Of a DNA stretch of 64,000 nucleotides, positions 43,143-52,195 are shown one piece after another. The DNA lies in contig JBBQZZ010000004.1 in NCBI GenBank assembly GCA_038207265.1, positions 1-64,000 of the forward strand, given 5' to 3'. Positions within the stretch are counted from its first letter, which is position 1. Each line of letters opens with the position of its first letter. The position numbers and the translations under genes were made by a program. The notes under the pieces are model-generated. The model was not told where the DNA came from. It worked only from the letters and a program-made list of their open reading frames with translations, and did no database searches. This DNA is from JACMLD01 sp038207265 (GTDB taxonomy: Bacteria > Bacteroidota > Bacteroidia > Chitinophagales > Chitinophagaceae).

Positions 43143-43317
43143 ATTTATTCATTAAAAGATGAATGGACCCTCACGAAATATTGTATGTTTTGTCAGCAAA
43201 AGGCTGTTCATATGCTCTCCGGTCTCAGATAATAGCTGTCTTTCGCCGGAATAGTTTGACGCATTCCTTTAATTTATCATTATTCACATTTTGACAAATT
43301 AAATGATGGCATTGTAT

Positions 43318-43346
43318 AAAAAAGCCCCCGCATCAACAGGAGCTTT
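43318..43346 (-). terminator. Terminator between P3 and the histidine kinase gene
   Basis: AAAGCTCC/GGGGCTTT stem (one G-U pair) with a U run in the minus direction (plus A tract around 43318-43323). About 110 nt after the predicted P3 start and 175 nt before the kinase ATG. Confidence 0.7.
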
Positions 43347-43434
43347 ATCCAAAACCAACTGATATACCAAAAATTTTCTGTTGTTTAGCCCTGATATAAT
43401 TTGTTCTTTTTTATAGACCTTAACTAATACAATT

Positions 43435-43505
43435 CAAAGATGGGTTATCTCGTTACTAAAACTGTTACATTTTTATGGTAAAAGTTTACATCTATCACAT
43501 GTTTT
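43435..43505 (-). promoter_or_regulatory. Regulon promoter P3
   Basis: Plus-strand half-sites TTACA at 43465 and TTACATCTATCACATGTTTT at 43486 (21 bp apart); minus-strand -7 box CATCTTTG at 43435-43442, 28 nt spacing as in P2. Predicted start near 43428, about 286 nt before the histidine kinase ATG. Confidence 0.78.
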
Positions 43506-43606
43506 CAAATGCAATTGGCCCTTCCAGCTTCCATCTTACAATAAGCCTGGTAAAAAACTGGTTGTTATTGTAAATACTAACCACAGGAGCTGGCTTTTAG
43601 ATTGAA

Positions 43607-43963
43607 CTAATCATCGTAACCACTCTTTATTACAGTTGAAATCATTTTAAACTGAACGGTAGCATTAAAATGATGTTTTGTATGAGCAGGGATGACAATA
43701 CCCTGGCCCAATTTAAGATGGTAATGCCTATCATTGACTGTTAATTCCGCGGTGCCGTCAATGATTTGTATATAGGTATCGAAAGGAGCTGTTTTCTCAG
43801 CCAGTTCTTCACCTGCATCGAATGAAGAAACCGTGATATTGCCAGTTGTTTTTTTAATAATTGTTTTGCTGACCACCGCGTTTGGAATATATTCAATTAT
43901 TTCAACAATAATATGCGCCTTCGATTTTTCTAATTCAATACCGTCGATATTGTTATTTTTCAT
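43607..43963 (-). CDS. Single-domain cupin
   Basis: 118 residues. Cupin motifs TAPFDTYIQIIDGTAEL and LGQGIVIPAHTKHHF with the metal-type His pair in the second motif. No attached domain. The substrate is unknown; such cupins often serve as small-molecule sensors or isomerases. Lies between the kinase and the response regulator genes, driven by P4 with a leader of about 139 nt. Confidence 0.85.
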   Translation of the reverse strand: MKNNNIDGIELEKSKAHIIVEIIEYIPNAVVSKTIIKKTTGNITVSSFDAGEELAEKTAPFDTYIQIIDGTAELTVNDRHYHLKLGQGIVIPAHTKHHFNATVQFKMISTVIKSGYDD

Positions 43964-44107
43964 TGAGTTGACTTAACTATTATAAGAAAATTGATACTAT
44001 AAAAGATGTGCAACAGAAAGATTTCAATTGTCAATATCCGGATTACTGCCTGCAGTTTTAATATTGGAGTGAATATATGCCTTAATGCGGCAGCAAATAA
44101 TGATAGT

Positions 44108-44179
44108 ACAAAATTGGTAAAATTTCACCGCATGTTTGTTGCAGGTTTGAACGCAAAACTTACATATATCACTTGTTTT
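44108..44179 (-). promoter_or_regulatory. Regulon promoter P4
   Basis: Plus-strand half-sites TTGCA at 44139 and TTACATATATCACTTGTTTT at 44160 (21 bp apart); minus-strand -7 box CAATTTTG at 44109-44116, 28 nt spacing. Predicted start near 44102. Leader to the cupin ATG about 139 nt, equal to that of P5. Confidence 0.72.
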
Positions 44180-44255
44180 ATCTCTTGTCTCCTGATCAAT
44201 TCATTTGCCTGGAATTTGTAATGTGCTCGCTTCTTCATTTCTTCATTTTTTATCT

Positions 44256-44657
44256 TCAGTTGTTTTGAGAGACCATATTCAACCCGGTAGTAATATTATT
44301 GAAGTATTTGCTTAACACTTCAAATAAATCATTCTCATCAAAGGGCTTCCGTATATAACCGTCTGCACCATTTTTCAACGCGGCCAATACATCTTTTTCC
44401 TCCACGCTGGAAGTCATGAAAACAAATGGAATGTTTTTAGTGACCTCATTTTTTTTTAATGATTCAAAAAATTCATACCCGTCCGAAACTGGCATCCGGA
44501 TATCGCTTAAAATAAGATCGGGCCTGTCCGATATCGCCAGCATTAATCCGGTTTGGCCATTCTCAGCCGTGATAACAATAAATTCAGCCAATGCAAGCAT
44601 TTCACTAACATTCTCCCTAATGTCTGTATTGTCTTCTACCAATAATATTTTCTTCAT
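44256..44657 (-). CDS. Single-domain response regulator
   Basis: 133 residues, receiver domain only: acidic pocket VEDN near the N terminus, phospho-Asp in LILSDIRMP (about 53), TSS switch near 82 and KPF near 104. No output domain, so it acts by protein contact or as a phosphate relay. The nearby PAS histidine kinase is the likely partner but is of the class that usually phosphorylates LuxR-type regulators. Confidence 0.93.
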   Translation of the reverse strand: MKKILLVEDNTDIRENVSEMLALAEFIVITAENGQTGLMLAISDRPDLILSDIRMPVSDGYEFFESLKKNEVTKNIPFVFMTSSVEEKDVLAALKNGADGYIRKPFDENDLFEVLSKYFNNITTGLNMVSQNN

Positions 44658-44801
44658 GGCGATACATTTTTAATAAGCTCACTTAAAAATATTCACACCC
44701 CAATAATAGATTTTAATGGATCCTTCACGAATGACATTGATCGCAAAGTCGCTTTATACTGGAAAGATTTTAATAAACGCTACGGTTTAAAAAACCAATG
44801 T

Positions 44802-44873
44802 TAAAGATGAAAAGATTAATTCAATAATGGGTTACACAAGTTTTTCTAAAACTTGCATATATCACACATTTTC
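44802..44873 (-). promoter_or_regulatory. Regulon promoter P5
   Basis: Plus-strand half-sites TTACA at 44833 and TTGCATATATCACACATTTT at 44854 (21 bp apart); minus-strand -7 box CATCTTTA at 44802-44809, 29 nt rather than 28 from TGTAA. Overlaps the AraC stop codon. Predicted start near 44795, about 138 nt before the response regulator ATG. Confidence 0.72.
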
Positions 44874-45422
44874 GAGGTTATTGTTGCGTTTCTGCTTCAG
44901 TTGCTTATAGAAGGAGGGAGATAAACCGGTCACTTTTTTAAACTGGTTGGATAAATGCGCTACGCTGCTGTAGTGCAGCTTAAAGGCAATCTCGGTGAGG
45001 TTCAGTTCATCGTACAACAGTAACTCTTTTACTTTTTCAATTTTATGAATGATGATAAATTGCTGAATGGTAATGCCCTTGACTTCAGAAAACATATTGG
45101 ACAAATAGGTATAATCCTGTTGAAGTTTTTCGCTGATATAGTCTGAATAATTTTTCAAAGGCAGCTCATCGGAATAATGAATCATTTCAACGATGACATT
45201 TTTTATTTTCTCTATTAATATACTTTTCTTGTTGTCCATCAGTTCCAATCCGCACTTCAAAAGGTTTTCCTTTAACTGCATTCGTTGCGAAGGCGTAATG
45301 GGTTCCTGCATTTCAACCATCCCCAGGTCAATATTATCAAATTTCAGTCCCAATTCTTTTAGTTTGTCCCTTACCACCATTTTGCAGCGAAGGCTCACCA
45401 TGTATTTAATATAAAGTTTCAA
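44862..45422 (-). CDS. AraC-family transcription regulator
   Basis: 186 residues, TTG start at 45422 (MKLYIKYMVSLRCKMVV, the start I remember from relatives; ATG at 45401 would cut it). The C-terminal 100 residues hold the two AraC helix-turn-helix motifs: DYTYLSNMFSEVKGITIQQF and LTEIAFKLHYSSVAHLSNQF, then the family end KVTGLSPSFYKQLK. The N-terminal half is a short sensor with one conserved Cys. AraC proteins bind direct half-sites about 21 bp apart, which is what P1-P5 show, so it is the prime candidate to control the locus. No copy of the motif lies upstream of its own start. Confidence 0.9.
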   Translation of the reverse strand: MKLYIKYMVSLRCKMVVRDKLKELGLKFDNIDLGMVEMQEPITPSQRMQLKENLLKCGLELMDNKKSILIEKIKNVIVEMIHYSDELPLKNYSDYISEKLQQDYTYLSNMFSEVKGITIQQFIIIHKIEKVKELLLYDELNLTEIAFKLHYSSVAHLSNQFKKVTGLSPSFYKQLKQKRNNNLENV

Positions 45423-45590
45423 GCTTATCTAAAATTATTTAATTGAAGGTAAGCTAATTGGCAGGGCTCTTATGATGTATGTTCATGAAACCGCCCCCGT
45501 GGTTTTACTGCTTTTGCATTGAATCGGGTTAATCACCATAGAATTTGTCAAAGAATGTGACCAATTGAAGCGAATAATCTGTCATTCTAT

Positions 45591-46196
45591 TTATATTGCT
45601 TCCATTACAACATTTCGGGTGTCTTTCAAACGGTTTAACACCTGTTCAGCCCGGCTACGCGGAATGCCAATACACATGATGCAGAATAATTGAATGTCCT
45701 GGCTGTGAATGGTACAATTATATTGCTTAACAATCATCATAATATCATTCATCGTGGTATAGTCAAACTGTAAACGATAATTAATTTCCACCTGCTTTTG
45801 TTGTACCGGGGTTAACTGAAGTACAAAGGAAGTTGCTGTCTTATAAGCGTTGATTAATCCTGGTACGCCCAGCAACGAACCGCCAAAATAACGAACAACA
45901 ATAACCAATGTATCTGTCAATTTTTTACTATCAATTTGTCCGAGGATGGGCTTACCGGCAGTTCCGGATGGCTCACCATCGTCCGCTGCTCTGAAATTAT
46001 TTCCGTCTAATCCTATACGGTAGGCAAAACAATAATGCGTTGCTTTGGGATGAGCTGATTTCACCGTTGCCATTAATTCTTTGAATAAAGCCTTGGAAGA
46101 TATCGGAAAGGCATAAGCGATAAAATGGCTGCCACGATCTTTGTATTCAGCAATGGCACTTTTCTCAATAGTATAATAAAAATCCTGTTCACTCAT
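45591..46196 (-). CDS. yigZ: YigZ/IMPACT family protein
   Basis: 201 residues from ATG at 46196. The N-terminal UPF0029 domain has KDRGSHFIAYAFP, THYCFAYRIG, DDGEPSGTAGKPIL and YFGGSLLGVPGLI, all family signatures. Yeast and mammalian relatives (Yih1/IMPACT) affect translation control; the bacterial role is unknown. The start chosen lies 5 bp after the stop of the EamA transporter gene. Confidence 0.93.
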   Translation of the reverse strand: MSEQDFYYTIEKSAIAEYKDRGSHFIAYAFPISSKALFKELMATVKSAHPKATHYCFAYRIGLDGNNFRAADDGEPSGTAGKPILGQIDSKKLTDTLVIVVRYFGGSLLGVPGLINAYKTATSFVLQLTPVQQKQVEINYRLQFDYTTMNDIMMIVKQYNCTIHSQDIQLFCIMCIGIPRSRAEQVLNRLKDTRNVVMEAI

Positions 46197-46200
46197 AATA

Positions 46201-47073
46201 TCAACCGTATGCAATAAGTGCGATAGCACTCAAAGATAAAATAATGCCTGTCCAGTTAACAATGGATAATTTTTCCCGGAACAGTATCCAGGCCATCACT
46301 GCGCTGAATAAAACAATGCCCATGTTATTGATGGGAATAATGGCAGAACTGTTTCCCGCATATTGCTTCAGTACTACCAACAGGCACCAGATGGAGAAAT
46401 AATTAGGAATACCTACCGCAAATCCAGCGATGATAGCCCGGTAATCAAATTTTTGTTTACCGGTTATCACCAGTATGGCAAGCAACACTAAGCCTATACA
46501 GGCCGCGCTGGCAAATGCGGTTATCAGGTATTCATTATTGTTAGATTCATTCAGGAATTTTTGTTCCACATATTTAATCATTGTATCCAGTAAACCACTG
46601 GAAATAAAAAGCATCACCGGTAAAACCAATAACCATTTGCTTACAGGTTTACCTTCTTTTGCAGACGGTTGTTTCATGGTAAGGTAAACCGCAGCGAGTG
46701 CCATCACAATTCCCAAAAGTTTTAACAAAGTGCTTTTTTCATTGTACAACCAAAATGAAAATACAAAAGGAATAACCATTGATAATTTATTGGCTACAGA
46801 TGCAACCGCCACGCCTAACTTCTGCGTGGTGAATCCTACAATATTAAAAATGGCAATGAAGGAACAGCCCATGAGCAGCGCCCATTTAAACCAGGGTTGA
46901 GAAAAAGTATTTGTATTGATTGGGAAATAACCGGAGAATACCGAACCAGCGGTTACGCAAGCCACATAATTAAATACAATGGTTTGAAATATACTGATGC
47001 GGTAACGTTCCACTACTTTAAAAGAAAGTGTGAGATAAGAGGTTAATATGATACTGCCAATCAGGAAAAACAT
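46201..47073 (-). CDS. EamA/DMT-family transporter
   Basis: 290 residues from ATG at 47073, ten predicted membrane helices arranged as two EamA repeats; the second ends IVNWTGIILSLSAIALIAYG. Inner-membrane exporter of small metabolites; substrate not predictable. The start ATG is 5 bp after the ribD stop; an extended frame from 47112 would overlap ribD. Confidence 0.88.
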   Translation of the reverse strand: MFFLIGSIILTSYLTLSFKVVERYRISIFQTIVFNYVACVTAGSVFSGYFPINTNTFSQPWFKWALLMGCSFIAIFNIVGFTTQKLGVAVASVANKLSMVIPFVFSFWLYNEKSTLLKLLGIVMALAAVYLTMKQPSAKEGKPVSKWLLVLPVMLFISSGLLDTMIKYVEQKFLNESNNNEYLITAFASAACIGLVLLAILVITGKQKFDYRAIIAGFAVGIPNYFSIWCLLVVLKQYAGNSSAIIPINNMGIVLFSAVMAWILFREKLSIVNWTGIILSLSAIALIAYG

Positions 47074-47077
47074 ATGC

Positions 47078-48127
47078 TTACTGATAAACGATTGGTTGCC
47101 GGAAATAATCAATGCAATCAGTTGCCAGTTCCTGGCTTGCGGAACGTGTGAGTGCTGGAATTACCGGAGCACTGATTCCGGAGACAGCTTCCATTGTATT
47201 GTTTGTAATAATTCTTATTTCATCAAATAAAGACGCATCTATAAATGATTGCAGTAATTGCCTGCCTCCTTCAACCAGCACAGATTGAATGTTAAGCTTG
47301 TACAATGCATTACAAATCTGTTTGAGCAATGAATCGCTTTTATTAACCTGGTAAAATAACAGGTTATTTTGCGTTTCATTTTTTAGGGTATTGAAAACAA
47401 TGGTTTTCAAACTGCCATCAAACAAATGCAGCGTTGCTGGTAACCGCAGGTTCATGTCTAGTACAATACGAACCGGTTGACCACCCTTCCCCAAGCGATT
47501 GTTCAATAGCGGATCATCATATAATGCAGTATTGGTTCCAACCATTATTGCGGCTTCTTCGCTACGCCACTTGTGCACTTCACAATTACTGTACTCATTG
47601 CTGATGAAGAGCCGCTTGCCAATACCTCCCATTATTCCATTGGCTGTTTGCGCCCACTTTAATATTATATAGGGACGATGTGCCAGGTGAAAAGTGAAAA
47701 ACCGCTTGTTTATTTCTTTGCAGTCGTTTTCCAAAATACCATAAATCACTTCGATACCTGCCATCTTTAATTTTTCGATTCCTTTGCCATCAACTTCTTT
47801 AAAAGGATCACGGCAGCCAATAACTACTTTAGGAATTTTTTTTTCAATGATCAGATCTGCACACGGCGGGGTTTTCCCATAGTGTGCACAGGGTTCCAGA
47901 GAAACATACAATACACTTTCGGCGATCTGGTATTCGTTTTCCTTTGCTACTGAATTGATACAATTAACTTCCGCATGTGCCTGGCCGTATTGTTCATGAT
48001 AACCTTCACCTATAATGTTATTATTGTGCAGCAGTACTGCCCCTACCATTGGATTGGGTGCCACTGAACCGGAGCCCTGCCTGGCCAGTTCAATACAACG
48101 ATGCATGTATTTTTCGTAATGATTCAA
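47078..48127 (-). CDS. ribD: Bifunctional riboflavin deaminase/reductase
   Basis: 349 residues; steps two and three of riboflavin synthesis. The N-terminal zinc deaminase has HAEVNCI and PCAHYGKTPPC (zinc His and two Cys), and the C-terminal DHFR-like reductase has ILKWAQTANG, GTNTALYDDP and VLVEGGRQLL. No FMN riboswitch was found upstream (48128-48406). Leads an operon with the EamA and yigZ genes. Confidence 0.95.
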   Translation of the reverse strand: MNHYEKYMHRCIELARQGSGSVAPNPMVGAVLLHNNNIIGEGYHEQYGQAHAEVNCINSVAKENEYQIAESVLYVSLEPCAHYGKTPPCADLIIEKKIPKVVIGCRDPFKEVDGKGIEKLKMAGIEVIYGILENDCKEINKRFFTFHLAHRPYIILKWAQTANGIMGGIGKRLFISNEYSNCEVHKWRSEEAAIMVGTNTALYDDPLLNNRLGKGGQPVRIVLDMNLRLPATLHLFDGSLKTIVFNTLKNETQNNLLFYQVNKSDSLLKQICNALYKLNIQSVLVEGGRQLLQSFIDASLFDEIRIITNNTMEAVSGISAPVIPALTRSASQELATDCIDYFRQPIVYQ

Positions 48128-48406
48128 CGGTTATGAATGGCCGTAAAAATACAACATAGCTCTTTTAAAACAAGGTTTCGCAGATGTTTGTATACCAATA
48201 CTTATTTATGAAATTGATAAAATATACTGTTACAAACTGTTTAAAGAAGACATAAAGGGTGGTGAAGATATAAGCACTCCGGCAACCTGGGTAAAATTGC
48301 TGAATTAGCGGTTTCAAAAAATTCCAATGTTTTTAAAAATTAGTGCCATGAATGCGCAGTATTTGAAATCAAACCGGCAACGCAGTTTTCTGTGTATGTT
48401 TGTTGC

Positions 48407-49276
48407 ATGACCATTCACGAAGCCAGTCAGCAATTGCTTTTCCAGTTGTTTCATTTGTACGATGAAAGAGAAGCAAAAAACATTACAGACTGGGTAATAG
48501 AAAATATTACGGGATGGAAAAAAATTGATCGGGTTAGTAATAATGCTGTGCCGTTGTCGTCTGTGCAGGAAACCCTTTTACGGCAATACACAACCGAACT
48601 GCAAAATCACAAACCAGTACAATATGTATTGCAGGAAGCCTGGTTCTATAAAATGAAGTTATACGTGGATGAAAACGTACTGATTCCCAGACCGGAAACC
48701 GAAGAATTGGTAGAATGGATTATCAATGAAGAAAAAAGTAAAAAATCAAAAGACAAAACAATCCTCGATGTAGGTACAGGAAGCGGATGCATTCCGCTGG
48801 CATTGAAAAAGTATTTGCCCGCCTGTGAAATACATGCCTGCGATATCAGCGAAGCCGCCCTGGCCGTTGCCGAAAAAAATGCTGCAATACAGGGACTGGA
48901 TATTCATTTTCAACACTGCAATATTTTATCAGAATTATCAAGAAAATCATTACCGATTTTTGATATTATTGTCAGCAACCCACCTTATATACCGCAGCAG
49001 GATAAAACATTGATGGCTGCAAATGTGTTGAACCATGAACCACACCTGGCCTTATTTGTAGCGGATAATGATCCGCTGATTTTTTACAAAGCGATCGCTG
49101 ATTTTTCATTGACGCATTTGAACAAAGACGGAACACTTTATGTTGAAATACATGAAGATCTGGGACTGGCTGCTGTGAATCTATTTAAAGAAAGTGGCTA
49201 TAGTGAAGTTGAATTAAGAAAAGATTTGCAGGAAAAAAACAGAATGATCAGAATTAAGAATGTGGGAAATACATGA
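48407..49276 (+). CDS. prmC: Release factor glutamine methyltransferase
   Basis: 289 residues from ATG at 48407. Methylates the Gln of the GGQ motif in release factors, using SAM. The N-terminal helical domain is followed by LIPRPETEELVEWI, the SAM loop DVGTGSGCIPLAL, and the catalytic NPPY in IVSNPPYIP. Divergent from ribD. Confidence 0.95.
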   Translation: MTIHEASQQLLFQLFHLYDEREAKNITDWVIENITGWKKIDRVSNNAVPLSSVQETLLRQYTTELQNHKPVQYVLQEAWFYKMKLYVDENVLIPRPETEELVEWIINEEKSKKSKDKTILDVGTGSGCIPLALKKYLPACEIHACDISEAALAVAEKNAAIQGLDIHFQHCNILSELSRKSLPIFDIIVSNPPYIPQQDKTLMAANVLNHEPHLALFVADNDPLIFYKAIADFSLTHLNKDGTLYVEIHEDLGLAAVNLFKESGYSEVELRKDLQEKNRMIRIKNVGNT

Positions 49277-49415
49277 TGTAGGAATATGAAAATGTGAAAA
49301 TACTGTTATTGCGAATTCGTACACTTATTATTAATTACTAAATGGTAAGGAACTATGAGGGAGGGTTCAATTATATTTCGACTCTTAGATATCATGCCGC
49401 TACCCATTTTCACAT

Positions 49416-49434
49416 CTGACTGCCAGCAGGCAGG
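49416..49434. repeat. CTGACTGCCAGCAGGCAGG palindromic repeat
   Basis: Imperfect palindrome in the gap between prmC and exbD, related in sequence to those at 7026 and 56459. Confidence 0.4.
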
Positions 49435-49470
49435 ACTTTTACATTAACCACTTTTACCACATAATAATAA

Positions 49471-49875
49471 TTATTTAACTCCTTTATTATCCACCAGTAA
49501 AGTGGTGCGGGCACCAAGCTCACGAGCAATACGCATTATGGCCACAACATCTTCCAGCGGAACGGCCCTGTCTGCATTTATGGCTATAGTGGCCTGAGTT
49601 GAGTCCTTCATTACATACGGTTGTACGAATGCCTTTATATCCTGAACAGACATTGTTTTTCCATTGATAATGTATTGACCATTCGGTTTGATATTCACAA
49701 TAACGGTTTGCTTTGCTTTGGTGTCGCTTTTTGCTTTGGGCGTAGACAATTTAATTACATTGGGATTGGCCAGTGTAGATACAATCAGGAAGAAAAACAA
49801 CAGGATAAACAGGATGTCGTTTAATGCTCCTGCATGTAATTCCGGGTGTGATTTAAGTCTTCTTTCGAGGTTCAT
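49471..49875 (-). CDS. exbD: ExbD/TolR biopolymer transport protein
   Basis: 134 residues: one N-terminal membrane helix (DILFILLFFFLIVSTLA) with the conserved Asp at its start, then a periplasmic domain (IAINADRAVPLEDVVAIM). Forms the proton channel with ExbB/TolQ that energises TonB or Tol systems. Lies 145 bp downstream of the ExbB gene. Confidence 0.92.
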   Translation of the reverse strand: MNLERRLKSHPELHAGALNDILFILLFFFLIVSTLANPNVIKLSTPKAKSDTKAKQTVIVNIKPNGQYIINGKTMSVQDIKAFVQPYVMKDSTQATIAINADRAVPLEDVVAIMRIARELGARTTLLVDNKGVK

Positions 49876-50020
49876 TTCTTAAATTCAAAAATAAAAATAA
49901 TAATTCAAAATTTCCGGTTTCCCATTGCTCCTCTTCATTCTGTAGTTGAAGTGTGCGACGCAACGATGCCAGATTTATGATTAACAGTCAGGCTCAAAAT
50001 TATTAATTACTAATTCTCAA

Positions 50021-50734
50021 TTATCTTGTCGGTTCCTGTAGAATATCAATAAACTCAGCACTGGATGATTCCATCCTGTTGATGGTTTTATTGATCTGTG
50101 TATTTAAAAAATTATATGCTACATAAGCCAGCAAACCAATGATCAGACCAGAAGCGGAAGTAATAATCTTTGTATAAATACCCCCCGCAATGGATGCCGG
50201 TGTAAAATCGCCGGTATTGTTAATTTCAAAAAACAATTGCAACATACCAAACAAAGTTCCTAAAAAACCAAACATTGGTGCGATACCATATACCAGGGTC
50301 AGCACCGAAAGATTGCGTTCCATTTTATAAATTTCCAGCTTACCTACGTTCTCCATACTTTTTTCAATGGCATCAATGGGTTTGCCGATCCGCTGCAGAC
50401 CTTTATCTATCATGCGTGCCACGGGGCTATTGGTATTTTTTGCCAATGCCCTTGCGGCAGAAACGTTCCCACTGAGAATATTGTCGCGGATCATATTCAT
50501 GAAATTGACGTCGATCTTACTTGCCCTGTTGATAGCTATATACCGCTCGAAGAAAAAGAAAATAGCAAGCGCCAGCAACAGTCCCAATGGTATCATTATA
50601 ATACCGCCTTTTTGCAGGAGATCAAACAAATTCATTTTTGCAGCCGCACCGGTGCTCGTTTGGGCCGCTTTCAACGAGTCTAGTATATGCCTTGCAGCAG
50701 CTGTATCGTTGATTTGAAGAAAGAATAAATTCAT
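50021..50734 (-). CDS. exbB: MotA/TolQ/ExbB proton channel protein
   Basis: 237 residues, three membrane helices: one near 45-63, two in the C-terminal half (VYGIAPMFGFLGTLFGM and TSASGLIIGLLAYVAY). The GFLGTLFGM turn and the Thr/Ser-rich helix line the proton path. Pairs with the ExbD gene; a tonB gene is not in the window. Confidence 0.92.
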   Translation of the reverse strand: MNLFFLQINDTAAARHILDSLKAAQTSTGAAAKMNLFDLLQKGGIIMIPLGLLLALAIFFFFERYIAINRASKIDVNFMNMIRDNILSGNVSAARALAKNTNSPVARMIDKGLQRIGKPIDAIEKSMENVGKLEIYKMERNLSVLTLVYGIAPMFGFLGTLFGMLQLFFEINNTGDFTPASIAGGIYTKIITSASGLIIGLLAYVAYNFLNTQINKTINRMESSSAEFIDILQEPTR

Positions 50735-50901
50735 CTATGTTTGATTTTTTTCTTTACAAAGATAACCTGTATAACAATTCGTATAAAGTGCCATAGCAGA
50801 ACGGTGAAAATATGGTGATTATTTCTTTTCAGTGGCCTGAATGAAATAGCTTAACATTTTGTATAGAAAAATCACCGCTTTTTCCTTGCAATCAAATTAG
50901 T

Positions 50902-51834
50902 TTATTGCGTACCACTTGCCTTCACCATCATGGCCTGTATTTGTTTCATTGTTTTTTCCATTCCTTCTGCGCTGCCATCTAAAAAAATTACATTGCCCTT
51001 TCCTATCTCTGCAAAGTTTTTAATGGCTTCAGTCCACATGCTGAATAGAATTACATTGGTATCTAAATTGGCTTGCTTCATTTGTTCAGCAGCCTGGCTC
51101 ATACCCTTGGCAACTTCCTCACGGAACAGTGCCACACCCTGTCCGCGCAATTGTGCAGCCTGTCTTTCTGCTTCCGCGGCAATCTTGATAGCATTACCTT
51201 CTGCTTCCGCAAATTTTGTTTTGGTAATAAGCAATGCCTGCCCCTCATTTTCGGCCGCAGCTTTTAAATTACTGCTGGCAACTACTTTGCTCATGCTATC
51301 AATAATAGCCTGATCAAAAGTGATATCATTGATTTGCAGATCCAGTAAATGATAACCCCATTCCTCCAGTGAATGATCAATCTGATCTTTCACAAACTCT
51401 ACAATTTCTTTGCGCAACCCTAATATTTCTGCTTGTCTTTTGGTAGCAACAAATGCACGGATGCTTCCTTCAATGGTGCGGGTAAGTGCCTGCATCAGAT
51501 CCCGATCGCTGATGAATTTAAAAGCCACACGTTTGATGGTTTCTTCATCTGCGTTTTGAACGGCATACAACAGCATACTTTTAAAATATACATTGGCCTG
51601 GTCGGCAGTCACTGCCTGGAATTCCAGTTCTACAGAACGGTTTTGAATGCTGATGCGCTTGGCCACTACTTCTATAAGGGGTATTTTAAAATTTAAACCA
51701 GGTCTCAGTATCCTCCGGAATTTTCCAAACATGGTGATTACATTAATAAAACCCTGGTTGACGGTGACCAGCCCGCTGAAGATAAAAATAACGATCAGCA
51801 GTACCCACCAATATTCCAGTATTACATTTGGCAT
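50902..51834 (-). CDS. SPFH/band 7 (stomatin, QmcA type) protein
   Basis: 310 residues. One N-terminal membrane helix (VLLIVIFIFSGLVTV), then the SPFH domain (QGFINVITMFGKFRRILRPGL, DLMQALTRTIEGSIRAFV) and a C-terminal alanine/glutamate-rich coiled coil (TKTKFAEAEGNAIKIAAEAE). Scaffold of membrane microdomains or a partner of a protease; not adjacent to an NfeD gene. 167 bp upstream of exbB. Confidence 0.9.
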   Translation of the reverse strand: MPNVILEYWWVLLIVIFIFSGLVTVNQGFINVITMFGKFRRILRPGLNFKIPLIEVVAKRISIQNRSVELEFQAVTADQANVYFKSMLLYAVQNADEETIKRVAFKFISDRDLMQALTRTIEGSIRAFVATKRQAEILGLRKEIVEFVKDQIDHSLEEWGYHLLDLQINDITFDQAIIDSMSKVVASSNLKAAAENEGQALLITKTKFAEAEGNAIKIAAEAERQAAQLRGQGVALFREEVAKGMSQAAEQMKQANLDTNVILFSMWTEAIKNFAEIGKGNVIFLDGSAEGMEKTMKQIQAMMVKASGTQ

Positions 51835-52195
51835 AGTATGGTTATTTGCTGCTGAAGGTAGTGGATTTTAATGAGAGCGGTTGAAGGTCTAAGGTTTAAG
51901 GAATAAGGTTCTGTAGTGTAAAATTCCTTACTATAAACATGTTTAAGGTCTAAGGTGTAAGCTTCCTTAGTGCAAATTTCCTTACTAATCTGTACCGCAT
52001 AACTTATAACATTTCGTTTACACCTCATTCCTATTCCCTGATTCCCAATCCATGCTTCCGGCGCACAAATACTATGAAGGCAAAAATTTTGAGGGGAAGC
52101 TGAAACATTTACAAATTATTGCAATGGACATTTTTCATTCATTTTCTATACCTTCATCCAGTCCTGCAACAATCTGCTTTTCAAAATTAACAACA
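51835..52195. other. Gap with word-like TAAGG/CCTTA repeats
   Basis: No gene convincing in the first 220 bp. 51880-52010 consists of repeated short words (AAGGTCTAAGG, TTCCTTACTA, in both orientations), the longest such tract of the window. An open frame begins at 52052, but a signal peptide places the true start of the next gene at 52196. Confidence 0.5.

Noticed and set aside
43280..43297. Sixth, degenerate copy of the regulon half-site upstream of the histidine kinase
   Set aside because: Only one half matches, with an extra base, and neither the second half-site nor a -7 box is at the right distance.
43318..43372. Short minus frame containing KAPVDAGAFLY over the terminator
   Set aside because: It is the translation of a terminator hairpin; no start ATG, and such frames recur over similar terminators.
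44006..44221. 71-codon plus-strand frame between cupin and response regulator genes
   Set aside because: Lies over promoter P4 on the other strand, odd composition and no homology recognised.
48128..48406. Search for an FMN riboswitch between ribD and prmC
   Set aside because: No sequence or fold resembling the conserved FMN aptamer was seen.
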